A stretch of 37,921 bases of DNA from an uncultured Clostridia bacterium (GTDB lineage Bacteria; Bacillota; Clostridia; TANB77; CAG-508): positions 1 to 37,921 of the forward strand of contig CANRHX010000015.1 in the NCBI GenBank assembly GCA_947630545.1. Reading direction: 5' to 3'. Each line of letters begins with the position of its first letter. Within the stretch, counting starts at the first letter, position 1. Position numbers and translations under genes: made by a program. The notes beneath the pieces were generated by a model, which saw only the letters and a list, made by a program, of their open reading frames with translations, had not been told where the DNA came from and did no database searches. Of this stretch, positions 1 to 10,009 are shown in pieces.

Positions 1-134
1 AAGACAAAGAGAAAACTGAGCAAATTTACTCAATTTTACTTGAGAATTTTTGCTCAGTTCTATTATACAATTTACAACCCTTAAGTAGAATACTTCACAA
101 CTTTTTGGCAATAATGATAACATTTTAAAATTCT

Positions 135-1559
135 CTAATCTATTTTTACATCATATGTATTTGATTCTGCGCCTTCCACTAAGAGCTCAGAGCTTAGAGA
201 AACTACGGGGAACAACGCACGCGAAGGACCGCTAGATCTACCGTTAGAGTCGAACAAAATGTAAGCATTCACGTACCCAGAAAACATAGCGTGAACATCG
301 AAGTAGCAATTGTCACCGTCGAGAATCACGCAGCGCGAAGCCACCCAGTAATTTTTTGTATCTTCACCTTCTGGTAGAAGTATTCCTGCCTTATCTCCTA
401 GCAATCCTTGCGTTGTGGTGTAATTACTTGTATTGTAATATGTTTGATATGGATTAATACTTGTATTATCATTTTTATACCCAACTGTCGCTTCGTTGTC
501 TGTTGCACTTATTGGTTCTTTTTGTTCGCTTTGATTTAATGCTCCCGAATCTTTATTTTCGTTTCCATCTATTACGCTCTGGTATTCCTTTGCATATATA
601 CTTGGATATTTTTTATATGATAATGTATATTCTTTGTATTGATTACCATATTTCGCATAACTGTTTTCATACGCTTCCTTCTTTGTTTTCCATTCTTCTC
701 CTCCTGCTTTTACAAAATCTTCTTCTTGTATACTTCTTGCTTCTATTCCTTTACTTGAATTTCCATATAATTTACTACATGCCTGATTTAATAAATATAC
801 TGCATTATTATATCCTTGTGCTCCACTTAAGGTTAAATTACCTACTGGCTCAGTTGGTACCATTTCTACCATTTTTGTATTAGGATTATAACTTAATATT
901 TTCCATTTTGTTATTCTATAGTCTCCATTTTCTGCACTGCTTAATGGTTCTGTTCCTGAACCGACACTTTCATCTGTTGATTCTGCTAAAGATTTATTCC
1001 AATCATAACTTCCGCTTGGTGCATAATTTACTGTATCTCCTACATTTGGTACTACTCCTGTTTCAGAACCATTACTTCCTGGTGACTCTACGTAATCACT
1101 CCATGTTATTCCACCGTTTTCGTCTATTGTTCCTGTTACTGTGTATGATTTTGTTTTTAATGTTATTGTATTATCTGCTACTCCTGATGACTCTAGCAAT
1201 TGTTTATTTCTACTTTTTGCATTGTCTACTGCTCTTCCTGTAGCGTCTGCCACTACTTTTTGAATACTATTTTCACTTGTTCCATCTCCTTCTACATAGG
1301 TATTATTATAATAATTTAATAATGCCTCTTGCACCTCCATTGCTATTTCATCTTTTGCTCCCGCTATGGCATCTTTTTGTGCTGCCTCTGTTGCTTTTTG
1401 TGGTGCACTGTTGTCTCCTGATAACATCGCTATTACTACTCCTGCTAGGATTAGCAAGACTATTATTGTGATGACTAATGCTATTAATGTTATTCCTTTT
1501 TGTCCTTTGTTGTTCCTTTGGAACACTTTTTGTTTTGCAAATTCCATACTTTTTTTCAC
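135..1559 (-). CDS. Prepilin-like secreted protein with C-terminal DUF6273-like domain (candidate variable protein)
   Basis: N-terminal KGITLIALVITIIVLLILAGVVIAML resembles a type IV prepilin cleavage site and helix; C-terminus YWVASRCV...FDVHAMFSGYVNAYILFDSNGRSSGPSRALFPVVSL resembles the DUF6273 / C-type-lectin-like pattern. Confidence 0.75.
   Translation of the reverse strand: MKKSMEFAKQKVFQRNNKGQKGITLIALVITIIVLLILAGVVIAMLSGDNSAPQKATEAAQKDAIAGAKDEIAMEVQEALLNYYNNTYVEGDGTSENSIQKVVADATGRAVDNAKSRNKQLLESSGVADNTITLKTKSYTVTGTIDENGGITWSDYVESPGSNGSETGVVPNVGDTVNYAPSGSYDWNKSLAESTDESVGSGTEPLSSAENGDYRITKWKILSYNPNTKMVEMVPTEPVGNLTLSGAQGYNNAVYLLNQACSKLYGNSSKGIEARSIQEEDFVKAGGEEWKTKKEAYENSYAKYGNQYKEYTLSYKKYPSIYAKEYQSVIDGNENKDSGALNQSEQKEPISATDNEATVGYKNDNTSINPYQTYYNTSNYTTTQGLLGDKAGILLPEGEDTKNYWVASRCVILDGDNCYFDVHAMFSGYVNAYILFDSNGRSSGPSRALFPVVSLSSELLVEGAESNTYDVKID
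180..345 (-). other. Candidate hypervariable (DGR VR-like) 3' segment of the DUF6273-like gene
   Basis: About 55 codons with roughly half G/C third positions (cgc tgc gtg att ctc gac ggt gac aat tgc tac ttc...), in sharp contrast to the AT-rich remainder of the gene; located at the 3' end of a secreted lectin-like protein. Confidence 0.4.
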
Positions 1560-1670
1560 TTTGCTTCTTCCTCCCTTTTCTTTTGAATTTTTGTTTAAAT
1601 TGTTTGTGCAATATCGTATAATTTAGTTAATATCGCTATACTTTTGGTTGATTTTTACTTCATCGTAAAA

Positions 1671-1693
1671 TAAATCACTTTATGACTTTTAAC
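1671..1693. repeat. Left 23-nt inverted repeat flanking the recombinase gene
   Basis: taaatcactttatgacttttaac is the exact reverse complement of 2754-2776 (gttaaaagtcataaagtgattta). Confidence 0.75.
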
Positions 1694-1813
1694 AACTAAT
1701 TAAATTTTAATTGTTTATAAAAAAAAAGTCAATATGGAAGAAAAAATTTTATTAAATAAATCATAATAATATTTTTTCTTTAAATATCAAAATATGAAAG
1801 AAGGAATTTAAAA

Positions 1814-2722
1814 ATGGAAAAAGAAAAAACATTAAATGAAATAATAGAAGAATGGCTCAAGTTTAAGAAAATCACACTAAAGGAATCTACTTATTATAGA
1901 TATATTTATATGATAAATCAATATATTGTACCTCATTTTAAAAATATAGAAATGGAAAAATTACAAGAGTATGATTTTAATATATTTGTAACTGAATTAA
2001 TGAAAGTTTTAAAACCTACTTCAATTAGAAATGTAATTAGCTTATTAAAATCAATTTTAGCTTATGGAAAGAAAAAATATGGATATAATTTTAACTTTGA
2101 CTTTGTTGCTATGCCAAAAGTTCATAAAAAAGAATTAAGGGTACTTAGCCCAAATGAAAAAAAGAAACTTGAAAAATATTGCTTAAAGCATAATACATTA
2201 AGACATATAGGTATTATTATTTGCTTAAATACAGGACTTAGAATAGGCGAAATTTGTGCATTAAAATGGGATTGCATAGATTTAGAAAAAAGAGTATTAC
2301 AAATAAAATATACAATGCAAAGAATTTATAACAAAATAGAAAAAAATAGTATGATAAAAATAGACATACCAAAATCAGAGAAATCAGTTAGAACAATTCC
2401 TATTTCTACAAAAATATATAATATATTAAAACCACTAAAGAAACAATATGCAAAAAATAGTTTCTTTTTAACTGGATCAAGTGATACTTATTTAGAACCA
2501 AGAACATATCAAAAAATGTTTGAAAAATGTATGAAAGAATGTAAAATAAAAGACTTACATTTTCATAGTTTAAGACACAGTTTTGCATCTGACTGTATAA
2601 ATATAGGAATGGATACGAAATCATTAAGTGAAGTGTTAGGACATAATGACATAAAAACAACCCTTCAAACCTATGTTCATTCATCTTTGAAATCGAAAAA
2701 GAAATATTTAGAGAGGTTGTAA
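1814..2722 (+). CDS. Tyrosine-type site-specific recombinase / phage integrase family
   Basis: Catalytic motifs TGLRIGEICALKW, HSLRHSFAS, LGHNDIKTTLQTYVH; SAM-like N-terminal domain. Confidence 0.92.
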   Translation: MEKEKTLNEIIEEWLKFKKITLKESTYYRYIYMINQYIVPHFKNIEMEKLQEYDFNIFVTELMKVLKPTSIRNVISLLKSILAYGKKKYGYNFNFDFVAMPKVHKKELRVLSPNEKKKLEKYCLKHNTLRHIGIIICLNTGLRIGEICALKWDCIDLEKRVLQIKYTMQRIYNKIEKNSMIKIDIPKSEKSVRTIPISTKIYNILKPLKKQYAKNSFFLTGSSDTYLEPRTYQKMFEKCMKECKIKDLHFHSLRHSFASDCINIGMDTKSLSEVLGHNDIKTTLQTYVHSSLKSKKKYLERL

Positions 2723-2753
2723 ACGCACTAACTACCTTAAGTATAGCATATAG

Positions 2754-2776
2754 GTTAAAAGTCATAAAGTGATTTA
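2754..2776. repeat. Right 23-nt inverted repeat flanking the recombinase gene
   Basis: Exact reverse complement of 1671-1693. Confidence 0.75.
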
Positions 2777-2788
2777 CTTTATGACTTT
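2758..2788 (+). terminator. Hairpin downstream of the recombinase
   Basis: aaagtcataaagt-gattt-actttatgacttt followed by a T-rich tract; overlaps the inverted repeat. Confidence 0.55.
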
Positions 2789-2841
2789 ATTTTATGCAAA
2801 AATTCTGTAATTTATGCATAAAAAACATAATTTATGTTTTC

Positions 2842-2870
2842 TTGACCTTATGTTGTTTTTATATTATAAT
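2842..2870 (+). promoter_or_regulatory. Sigma-A-like promoter for the tsaE operon
   Basis: TTGACC, 17 nt spacer, TATAAT, 36 nt before ATG 2907. Confidence 0.65.
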
Positions 2871-2906
2871 ATTAACATAAAAATCTAAATGAAATGAGGT
2901 CAAAAA

Positions 2907-3368
2907 ATGTCTACCTTCAATTTCAAATCAAATAATGAAAATGAAACAAAAAATTTTGCCAAAAGTTTGGCTAGTAAATTAAACATAGGAGATATTATAA
3001 TTTTATCTGGCGAACTTGGTTCAGGTAAAACAAAATTCACTGAAGGAATACTTGAATATTTCGATTTACAAAACGAAATATCAAGTCCAACATTTACAAT
3101 TGTAAACGAGTATAATGCAACAAACTTCCCAATATATCATTTTGATGTATATAGGTTAGAAGATGAAGATGAATTTTTAGCAATTGGTGGAGAAGAATAT
3201 TTTGAAAAAGGAATTTGTATTATCGAATGGGGCGAACTTATAGAAAATTTACTCCCAAAAGAATATATAAAAATATCATTTTTAAAAGATAACACAGACG
3301 AAAATGTAAGAATTTTAAATGTAGAAACTTTTGGTAAAAATTTCGATAATTATTTTATGGAGGACTAA
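2907..3368 (+). CDS. tsaE: tRNA t6A biosynthesis ATPase TsaE
   Basis: GELGSGKTKFTEGI Walker A, SSPTFTIVNEY, HFDVYRL, IIEWGE motifs. Confidence 0.95.
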   Translation: MSTFNFKSNNENETKNFAKSLASKLNIGDIIILSGELGSGKTKFTEGILEYFDLQNEISSPTFTIVNEYNATNFPIYHFDVYRLEDEDEFLAIGGEEYFEKGICIIEWGELIENLLPKEYIKISFLKDNTDENVRILNVETFGKNFDNYFMED

Positions 3369-3371
3369 TCT

Positions 3372-4067
3372 ATGAAACTTTTAACAATAGAAACATCTGG
3401 AAGTTTATGTGGAGCTTGTATTTCACAAGACGAAGAAATTATAGATAAATTAGAATTTGAAAATGGTCTAACACATTCTGAAAGTTTAATGCCATTAATT
3501 CAAAATCTACTTGAAAAAAACAATTTAAAAATATCTAATTTTGATGGTTTTGTATGCGACATTGGACCTGGATCTTTTACTGGTATTAGAATTGGAGTTG
3601 CAACGACAAAAGCTTTTGTGGATAGTATTGAAAATTGCAAATATACTGGTATAAGTTCATTAGAGGCTTTAGCATATAATGTAAAAATGAATGGCTTAAT
3701 ATGTAGCATTATTGATTGTAAAAATGATAATTGTTACTTTGCTCTTTATAATTTTGAAAATAGTAATTATTCAGAATTAATATCTCCTACTTCAGCTTCT
3801 ATTATCGAGATGTGCAACACTCTAAAACATTATAAAACTCCTATTACCTTTGTTGGTGATGGTGCTATATCTTATGAACATTTAATTATAAACTATATGC
3901 AAAATGCAATATTTTTGGATGAATATTTAAATAAAATTAACACATCAAATTTAGCTTTAGCTGGTTTTAGAAAAATAAAAAACGGAAACACTATAGAATT
4001 ATTACCTATGTATTTGAAAAAACCTCAAGCTCAAAGGCAATTAGAAGAAAAACTAAAAAAGGATTAA
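3372..4067 (+). CDS. tsaB: tRNA t6A biosynthesis protein TsaB
   Basis: LTIETSG..CGACIS, DIGPGSFTGIRIGVATTKA; adjacent to tsaE. Confidence 0.95.
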   Translation: MKLLTIETSGSLCGACISQDEEIIDKLEFENGLTHSESLMPLIQNLLEKNNLKISNFDGFVCDIGPGSFTGIRIGVATTKAFVDSIENCKYTGISSLEALAYNVKMNGLICSIIDCKNDNCYFALYNFENSNYSELISPTSASIIEMCNTLKHYKTPITFVGDGAISYEHLIINYMQNAIFLDEYLNKINTSNLALAGFRKIKNGNTIELLPMYLKKPQAQRQLEEKLKKD

Positions 4068-4071
4068 AAAT

Positions 4072-4512
4072 ATGGAAATAAATATTTATAAAATGACCCT
4101 TCAAGATTTAGAAGAAATTGCTGATATTTTAGAAACAGATTTTGATAATTTTTGGAACTATAATATTTTAAAACAAGAAATTTCAAACTCAAACTCTCTT
4201 TATTTAGTATCTAAAAATTCAGATAATACAATAGTTGGCTTTGCTGGAGTTCAATTTATTTTAGATGAAGCTAATATTACAAATATAGTTACTAAAAAAA
4301 TATATAGAAATCAAGGCATTGGCTCATTACTTTTAGAACAACTTATTTATAATTCTAAAAAAAATGGTATGTCTAGTATTACTTTAGAAGTAAATGAAAA
4401 TAATTCTTTTGCAATTAAATTGTATAATAAGTTTGACTTTGTTATTACTGGTTTTAGGAAAAAATATTATAATGGTAAAGATAATGCAATAATTATGACT
4501 TTAAAACTTTAA
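4072..4512 (+). CDS. rimI: GNAT N-acetyltransferase, RimI-like
   Basis: IYRNQGIGSLLLEQL acetyl-CoA motif, LEVNENNSFAIKLYNKFDF; tsaE-tsaB-rimI order. Confidence 0.88.
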   Translation: MEINIYKMTLQDLEEIADILETDFDNFWNYNILKQEISNSNSLYLVSKNSDNTIVGFAGVQFILDEANITNIVTKKIYRNQGIGSLLLEQLIYNSKKNGMSSITLEVNENNSFAIKLYNKFDFVITGFRKKYYNGKDNAIIMTLKL

Positions 4513-4534
4513 GTTTGCAATTGGCTCCGGGTTT

Positions 4535-4637
4535 TGTGTCATTGGTTCCGGGTTTGGTTGACACATTTTTCGTAGAAAAAGTGTGTCAACCAAACCCGGA
4601 ACCAATGACACAACCAAACCCGGAACCAATGACACAA
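4535..4637. repeat. REP-like inverted repeat cluster (tgtgtcattggttccgggtttggttgacaca)
   Basis: Left arm 4535-4570, inverted copy 4576-4612 and a further copy in the same orientation as the inverted one 4613-4637; same core at 37783-37817. Lies between convergent genes, may also terminate transcription. Confidence 0.75.
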
Positions 4638-4641
4638 AAAT

Positions 4642-5832
4642 TTAATAGTCTTTACTACTTAAATTTGGATAGCTAAATACTTGCCCATTTTCTGTAAATT
4701 TTCCTGATGGAAAATGATCCTTATTAATTGTATTAGAACCTTTCAAAAAATATCTATATTTTACATCACTTGTTGCAAATCCGCCACCGATAATAACTGG
4801 GTCATCCCATGTACTATCAATTCCATACCATGTATTATCTAATTTAACATAGTTCCATGCATGATTTTCACTATCTCCTTCAGAATTTGTTGCTTTACCC
4901 ATTACTAAGCAAGACTCTACACCTAATTCATCTAATAAATATTTTAAAGCCTTTGCATATCCCTCACATACACACACATTATTAGCTAATGCGCCATAAA
5001 TATTATATATATTCCCCTTTGAAACCGAACTATCATATTCTACATTATCAACCAAATAATTATGAACCATTTTTATATCAGAATAAGTATCTCCTGTTTT
5101 TCTACTAATTATTTTATTTCTAACACTTTCCACCTTTTGAATTGCCTGCTCAACTTGATTTTTTGAACTAAATTCATCTATGAAGTAATTTGGAAGTTCT
5201 CCACAATCAACGTATGTATTAAATGATTTTTCATTTGTTTTTCTATTAGTAGTTGTTTCTATGTTCAAATACATTTTACTTGGGCTTAAATAGAATACTT
5301 CTGGGTTATCATATACATACGCTTCTATAGCAGATTGATAATATTTTCCCAACTCCTCTTGCCCATTTTCTTTTGACAATATGCTAGAAAAAGATGAACC
5401 TAAATTTACTTTATATGTACCTGATTTCATATTTTCTTTATTAGTTTCAAAAGCATTATATATTAATTGTGAATATCTATTTAATTGTTTATAAAAATAC
5501 TTATTTATCTTTACATTTTCATTTTCATAATTAACTTCTGGTTCTACTGTTTGTGCAATAGTTGGAGTTTCCTCTGATTCTTGTAATTCTTCTAATGGAT
5601 TTGAATTGTTCCTTATTTCGGGTACTTCTATATCTTTTTCTATTGTATCTGACAAATCTGATCCGTTAAATTCAATTTGTTCAGACTCCTCTGAAACGTC
5701 TGAAACTTCTGAAGTTTGTGCTACTAAATCATAACTAATTTCTTGCCAAACGATTAATCCAATTAAAATTGACGCTCCAATTATTGCAATAATTATAAAA
5801 AACATAATTATTGAGGTAATTTTACTTTTCAT
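4642..5832 (-). CDS. Membrane-anchored transglutaminase-like (cysteine protease fold) protein
   Basis: NNVCVCEGYAKALKYLLDELGVESCLVMG, NHAWNYVKLDNTWYGIDSTWDDP (Cys/His/Asp triad); N-terminal TM helix; start chosen by the RBS aaaggagattacatATG. Confidence 0.85.
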   Translation of the reverse strand: MKSKITSIIMFFIIIAIIGASILIGLIVWQEISYDLVAQTSEVSDVSEESEQIEFNGSDLSDTIEKDIEVPEIRNNSNPLEELQESEETPTIAQTVEPEVNYENENVKINKYFYKQLNRYSQLIYNAFETNKENMKSGTYKVNLGSSFSSILSKENGQEELGKYYQSAIEAYVYDNPEVFYLSPSKMYLNIETTTNRKTNEKSFNTYVDCGELPNYFIDEFSSKNQVEQAIQKVESVRNKIISRKTGDTYSDIKMVHNYLVDNVEYDSSVSKGNIYNIYGALANNVCVCEGYAKALKYLLDELGVESCLVMGKATNSEGDSENHAWNYVKLDNTWYGIDSTWDDPVIIGGGFATSDVKYRYFLKGSNTINKDHFPSGKFTENGQVFSYPNLSSKDY

Positions 5833-5941
5833 ATGTAATCTCCTTTTCAAATTTATTATATCATTTTTTTAATACAAAAACTAGTATATTTTTTGGAAAT
5901 ATTATCAATAATAAAAATAAATTTAAAATTGGAGAAAAAGT

Positions 5942-7625
5942 ATGAATATTAAGAATACATTAAAATCAATTTTTTACTATATACCTGAAAAAGAATACGA
6001 ATTTGATATGCCAGAAAACACAAATAATTCAGTGAATAATAACATTTCTGAAGATTCTCAAAAACCAAAAATATATTCTAATTTGAATCAAAACCTAGAA
6101 TATGTAAAAATAGCATACAATACTTTAATAAACAGTGACATAATAATTAGAGAATTTACATTAAATTCAAGGAATAAACAGTATAATGCATTTTTACTCT
6201 ATATTGATGGCATGATTGATTCAAACATCATGAATGATTTTATTTTAAAACCATTAATGTTAAGAAATCAAAGTAATTTATATAATGGTGATCACTCTAA
6301 AGTTATATCAGAATCAACTACTAATAATGTTACTATTAGAAAAATAAAAAAATTTAACATATCAGATTTTATATCTAATTGCCTAATACCCCAAAATAGT
6401 GTAAAACAATTAGAAGAATTTGATAAAGTTTTTTCTGGAGTTAATTCAGGTAACTGTGCATTATTTGTTGATACTTTAAATATTGCTTTTGACATTGAAG
6501 TAAAAGGTTTTAAACAAAGAAGTATTGATGCCCCAAATAATGAAGTTGTAATAAAAGGTTCTCAAGAAGCTTTTGTAGAAAATATAAGAACTAATACTTC
6601 AATTATGAGAAGAATTATTAACAATGAAAATTTAATTATTGAAAATATAGATGTTGGAAAAATCACTAAAACTAAATGTGGTATTTGTTATATAAAAGAT
6701 ATAACAAACTCAGATTTAGTAGCAGAAACAAAATATAGAATAAATAATTTAGCAATTGACGCTCTTATTTCCTCTGGAGAGTTAGAACAATTAATTTCTC
6801 AAGAAAATGGATTTCGGTATTCCAGAAACAATGTCAACTGAAAGACCTGATAAAGCTTGTGAGTTTTTATTGCAAGGAAGAGTTGTTGTTCTTGTGAATG
6901 GTTCTCCTTATGCTATTATTTTACCAGCGACTTTAATAGATTATATGACTTCTCCCGAAGATAAAAATTTAAAAACAAATTTTGCAAATTTTTTAAGAAC
7001 TCTTCGTTTTATTGGAGCATTTTTAACTTTATTATTGCCTGGTATATATGTTGCAATGACTAGTTTCCACCAAGAAATATTACCAACTGAACTACTATTT
7101 TCTATACTTGCTTCAAGAGAAAATGTCCCCTTCCCCGTACTTTTTGAAATTTTAATTATGGAAATTGCTTTTGAATTAATTAGAGAAGCTGGTCTGCGTG
7201 TTCCATCTCCTATTGGTCCAACCATTGGTATTGTTGGAGCACTAGTCCTTGGACAAGCGGCTGTAAGCGCAGATATAGTTAGTCCAATTTTAATTATTGT
7301 CGTAGCATTAACAGGAATTGCATCTTTTACAATTCCAGATTTTATATTTGGATTTCACTTAAGATATTTTAGGTTTGCGTTCGTTTTACTAGGATATATG
7401 GCAGGATTTGTTGGAATTGGAATTGGATTGTTTATATACTTGTCTGTATTATGCAGTTTAAATTCTTTTGGTGTACCTATAACAGTTCCAGTTGCTCCAA
7501 AAATAAAAGAAAAAGGACATGGTTTATTCCTAGCACCTATTTGGAAAAGAGAATTTCGTGCAAAATATATAGCTGCTAAAAAAGAAAAATCTCAAGAAAA
7601 AATTTCTATGAAATGGAAAAATTAA
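5942..7625 (+). CDS. gerKA: GerA-family spore germination protein (GerKA-like); requires +1 frameshift at CGG 6815-6817
   Basis: Two overlapping ORFs (5942-6841, 6807-7625) join as ...ELEQLISQENGF|GIPETMSTERPDKACEFLLQGRVVVLVNGSPY...; total length 1684 = 3x561+1. Confidence 0.88.
6815..6818 (+). other. Putative +1 recoding site UUU-CGGU
   Basis: Zero frame GGA UUU CGG UAU...; +1 frame restores GGU AUU CCA = G I P. Confidence 0.8.
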
Positions 7626-7649
7626 TAAAATGAGGAGGCTAATTTGTAA

Positions 7650-8732
7650 ATGTCTAAAATAAAAATAGGCACTACTGAAGCAGTTGTAGTAATTTTAACA
7701 GTTATTATAGCTCATTCTATATTATCAATGCCTAGAAATTTAATTGTAAGAACACAATCTGCAACTATTATAAATATTATTTATGTAACTATTATTTGTA
7801 CTTTAATAGTGTTATTAATTTGCAAATTGTTTAAAAAATTTGGCAATTCTGACATAATAGATATATCTGAATATTTAGGTGGAAAAGTTTTTAAAAATAT
7901 TATAGGAAGTATTTTTATTTTGTATTTTATAGCAAGTTCAAGCATATTGTTAAGAAATTTTTGTGAAGCATTAGGTATTGTGTACTTTCAAATGACCCCT
8001 ATTATTTTTATTATTTTTCTTTTTATAATTGGATCTTGTTTTTCTAATAGATTAGGATTTAATGTATCTTTAAAAGTAAATTTAATAATACTCCCTATTG
8101 CTTTTTTAAGTGTTGCAATTATTTTTATTGCTAATGCAAAAAACATTGATATACAAAAAATATTTCCTATTTTAGGTAACGGTTTTGGTAATACTTTTTT
8201 TACTGGATTACTTAACATATCTGCTTTTGAAGGAATTTTGTATTTATATTTTATACCACCTTATTTAAAAGAACCTGAAAAATACAAAAAAATTTCAATA
8301 CTTTCTACTCTTTTATCAGGTGTTTATTTATTATTATGTGTTTCAATTATTTTATTTATATTCAGTTCATTTATAGCAACTAATGAAATTATGCCATTAT
8401 ATTCTGCTGCAAGATATATATCTTTTGGAAACTTCTTGCAAAGATTAGAATCTATATTTATGCTAATTTGGATTATTGCATTTATTAGCTATCTGTCCAT
8501 TACTTGTAAATTTGCAATAAGTGTTTTTAAAAAACTAACTAATATAAAAAATACAAAAGAAATAATAAATGTCTTTGGACTTTTAATTTTGGCAATAGCA
8601 ATGTTGCCTAAAAATTTAGCTGTATCTACATTTTTGGAGACTGAAATTTATAGTTATGTTTCTATTGCAGTAATATTTGTTTTAGGTATTACAATACTAA
8701 TTTTAGCTAATTTAAAAAAGAAAAAAACTTAA
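7650..8732 (+). CDS. gerKB: Spore germination permease GerKB-like (APC superfamily)
   Basis: Multi-TM protein, between gerKA and gerKC homologs; RBS gaggaggctaatttgtaaATG. Confidence 0.85.
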   Translation: MSKIKIGTTEAVVVILTVIIAHSILSMPRNLIVRTQSATIINIIYVTIICTLIVLLICKLFKKFGNSDIIDISEYLGGKVFKNIIGSIFILYFIASSSILLRNFCEALGIVYFQMTPIIFIIFLFIIGSCFSNRLGFNVSLKVNLIILPIAFLSVAIIFIANAKNIDIQKIFPILGNGFGNTFFTGLLNISAFEGILYLYFIPPYLKEPEKYKKISILSTLLSGVYLLLCVSIILFIFSSFIATNEIMPLYSAARYISFGNFLQRLESIFMLIWIIAFISYLSITCKFAISVFKKLTNIKNTKEIINVFGLLILAIAMLPKNLAVSTFLETEIYSYVSIAVIFVLGITILILANLKKKKT

Positions 8733-8762
8733 TTTTATATTTTTAAGAAAGTAGGAAATTAG

Positions 8763-9986
8763 ATGAAATATTTTATTAAAAAATTTTTTATAGTACTTGT
8801 TATAGCTCTTTTTTTAGTAGCTTTTTCTCAATCTTATAATTCTCTAAGTATAGATAAATTAGCTTATGTAGTAGCTATAGGAGTAGATTCTTCTCAATCA
8901 GGTGGATATAACTTTAGTTTTCAATTTACAACTGTAACATCAACTAGCGAATCTGGAACATCTGAAAAAAGTCCTTCTATTGTAAATAGTGTAGAAGCTC
9001 AATCTATTGGTTCTGCAATTAATTTAATGAATACTTATATAGGAAAAAGGCTTAATCTTTCGCATTGTAAAGTAATTATTTTTTCTGAAGATGTTGCTGT
9101 AGAAGGAATTTCAAAACACATTTATACTCTAATGAATGATACGCAAATAAGACCATCTGCTAATATTGTAGTAAGCAAATGTAATGCACAATATTATATA
9201 GAAAATTCTAAACCTATTTTAGAAAACTTAATAACTAAATACTATGATATTTTTGATAATTCTAGTAATTTTACTGGTTATACAGCTGATGCCAATATAG
9301 GAGATTTTCTAAATAATTTAGAATGTGATACTTGCAATCCTGTTGCTATTCTAGGAGGAATGAACACAGAAAATGCAGATAATCAAAGTGATATGACTGA
9401 AAATAAAGCTTCAAGTGCAAAGTCTAATGAATCTTCAATTACTGGAAAACGTGGATCTGAAAATATTGGGCTAGCAGTTTTTAAAGATGATAGAATGGTT
9501 GGAGAATTAAACGCATACGAATGTTTATCTTACCTCAATATGACACACCAGGCAAAAATGTTTTTTATAACAATTCAAGATCCTGAAAAAGAAGATAATT
9601 ATTTAGATATTTACATTTCCCCTTTAAGATCTCCAAAAGTTGATCTTAACATTATTAACGGCTCACCTTATATAAAAGTTAAATTTGAATTTTCTGGTAG
9701 AATATATTCTATTGATAGTGACAGAGAATATTTGGATACTAAAAAATTAGATGCTATTTCAACTTCTTGTAACAGTTATATTGAATCTACCTTTTCAGAT
9801 TATTTATACAAAACTTCAAGGGAATTTAAGTCTGATATAAATGGATTTGGAAAATATGCCCTTTCAAAATTTTTAACAACAAAAGACTTTGAAAATTATA
9901 ATTGGAATAAAAATTATAAAGATGCTTTTTTTAGTGTTGAAGTTAATACATCTGTAGAATCTAGCATTCTTCTTACTGAAACATAA
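8763..9986 (+). CDS. gerKC: Ger(x)C-family germination lipoprotein-like protein
   Basis: SIDKLAYVVAIGVD, LNLSHCKVIIFSEDVAVEGI, RPSANIVVSK motifs; operon position. Confidence 0.88.
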   Translation: MKYFIKKFFIVLVIALFLVAFSQSYNSLSIDKLAYVVAIGVDSSQSGGYNFSFQFTTVTSTSESGTSEKSPSIVNSVEAQSIGSAINLMNTYIGKRLNLSHCKVIIFSEDVAVEGISKHIYTLMNDTQIRPSANIVVSKCNAQYYIENSKPILENLITKYYDIFDNSSNFTGYTADANIGDFLNNLECDTCNPVAILGGMNTENADNQSDMTENKASSAKSNESSITGKRGSENIGLAVFKDDRMVGELNAYECLSYLNMTHQAKMFFITIQDPEKEDNYLDIYISPLRSPKVDLNIINGSPYIKVKFEFSGRIYSIDSDREYLDTKKLDAISTSCNSYIESTFSDYLYKTSREFKSDINGFGKYALSKFLTTKDFENYNWNKNYKDAFFSVEVNTSVESSILLTET

Positions 9987-10009
9987 AATATTAGATAGGA
10001 GGAAATCTA

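Noticed and set aside
461-1471. Plus-strand Leu/Phe-rich ORFs (461-883, 908-1243, 1277-1471) antisense to the DUF6273-like gene
   Set aside because: Low-complexity translation of the complementary strand of an AT-rich gene; no RBS or family signal. Same reasoning for other antisense ORFs in the track.
4535-4637. CRISPR array
   Set aside because: Repeats are inverted and directly abutting, without regular unique spacers or cas genes.
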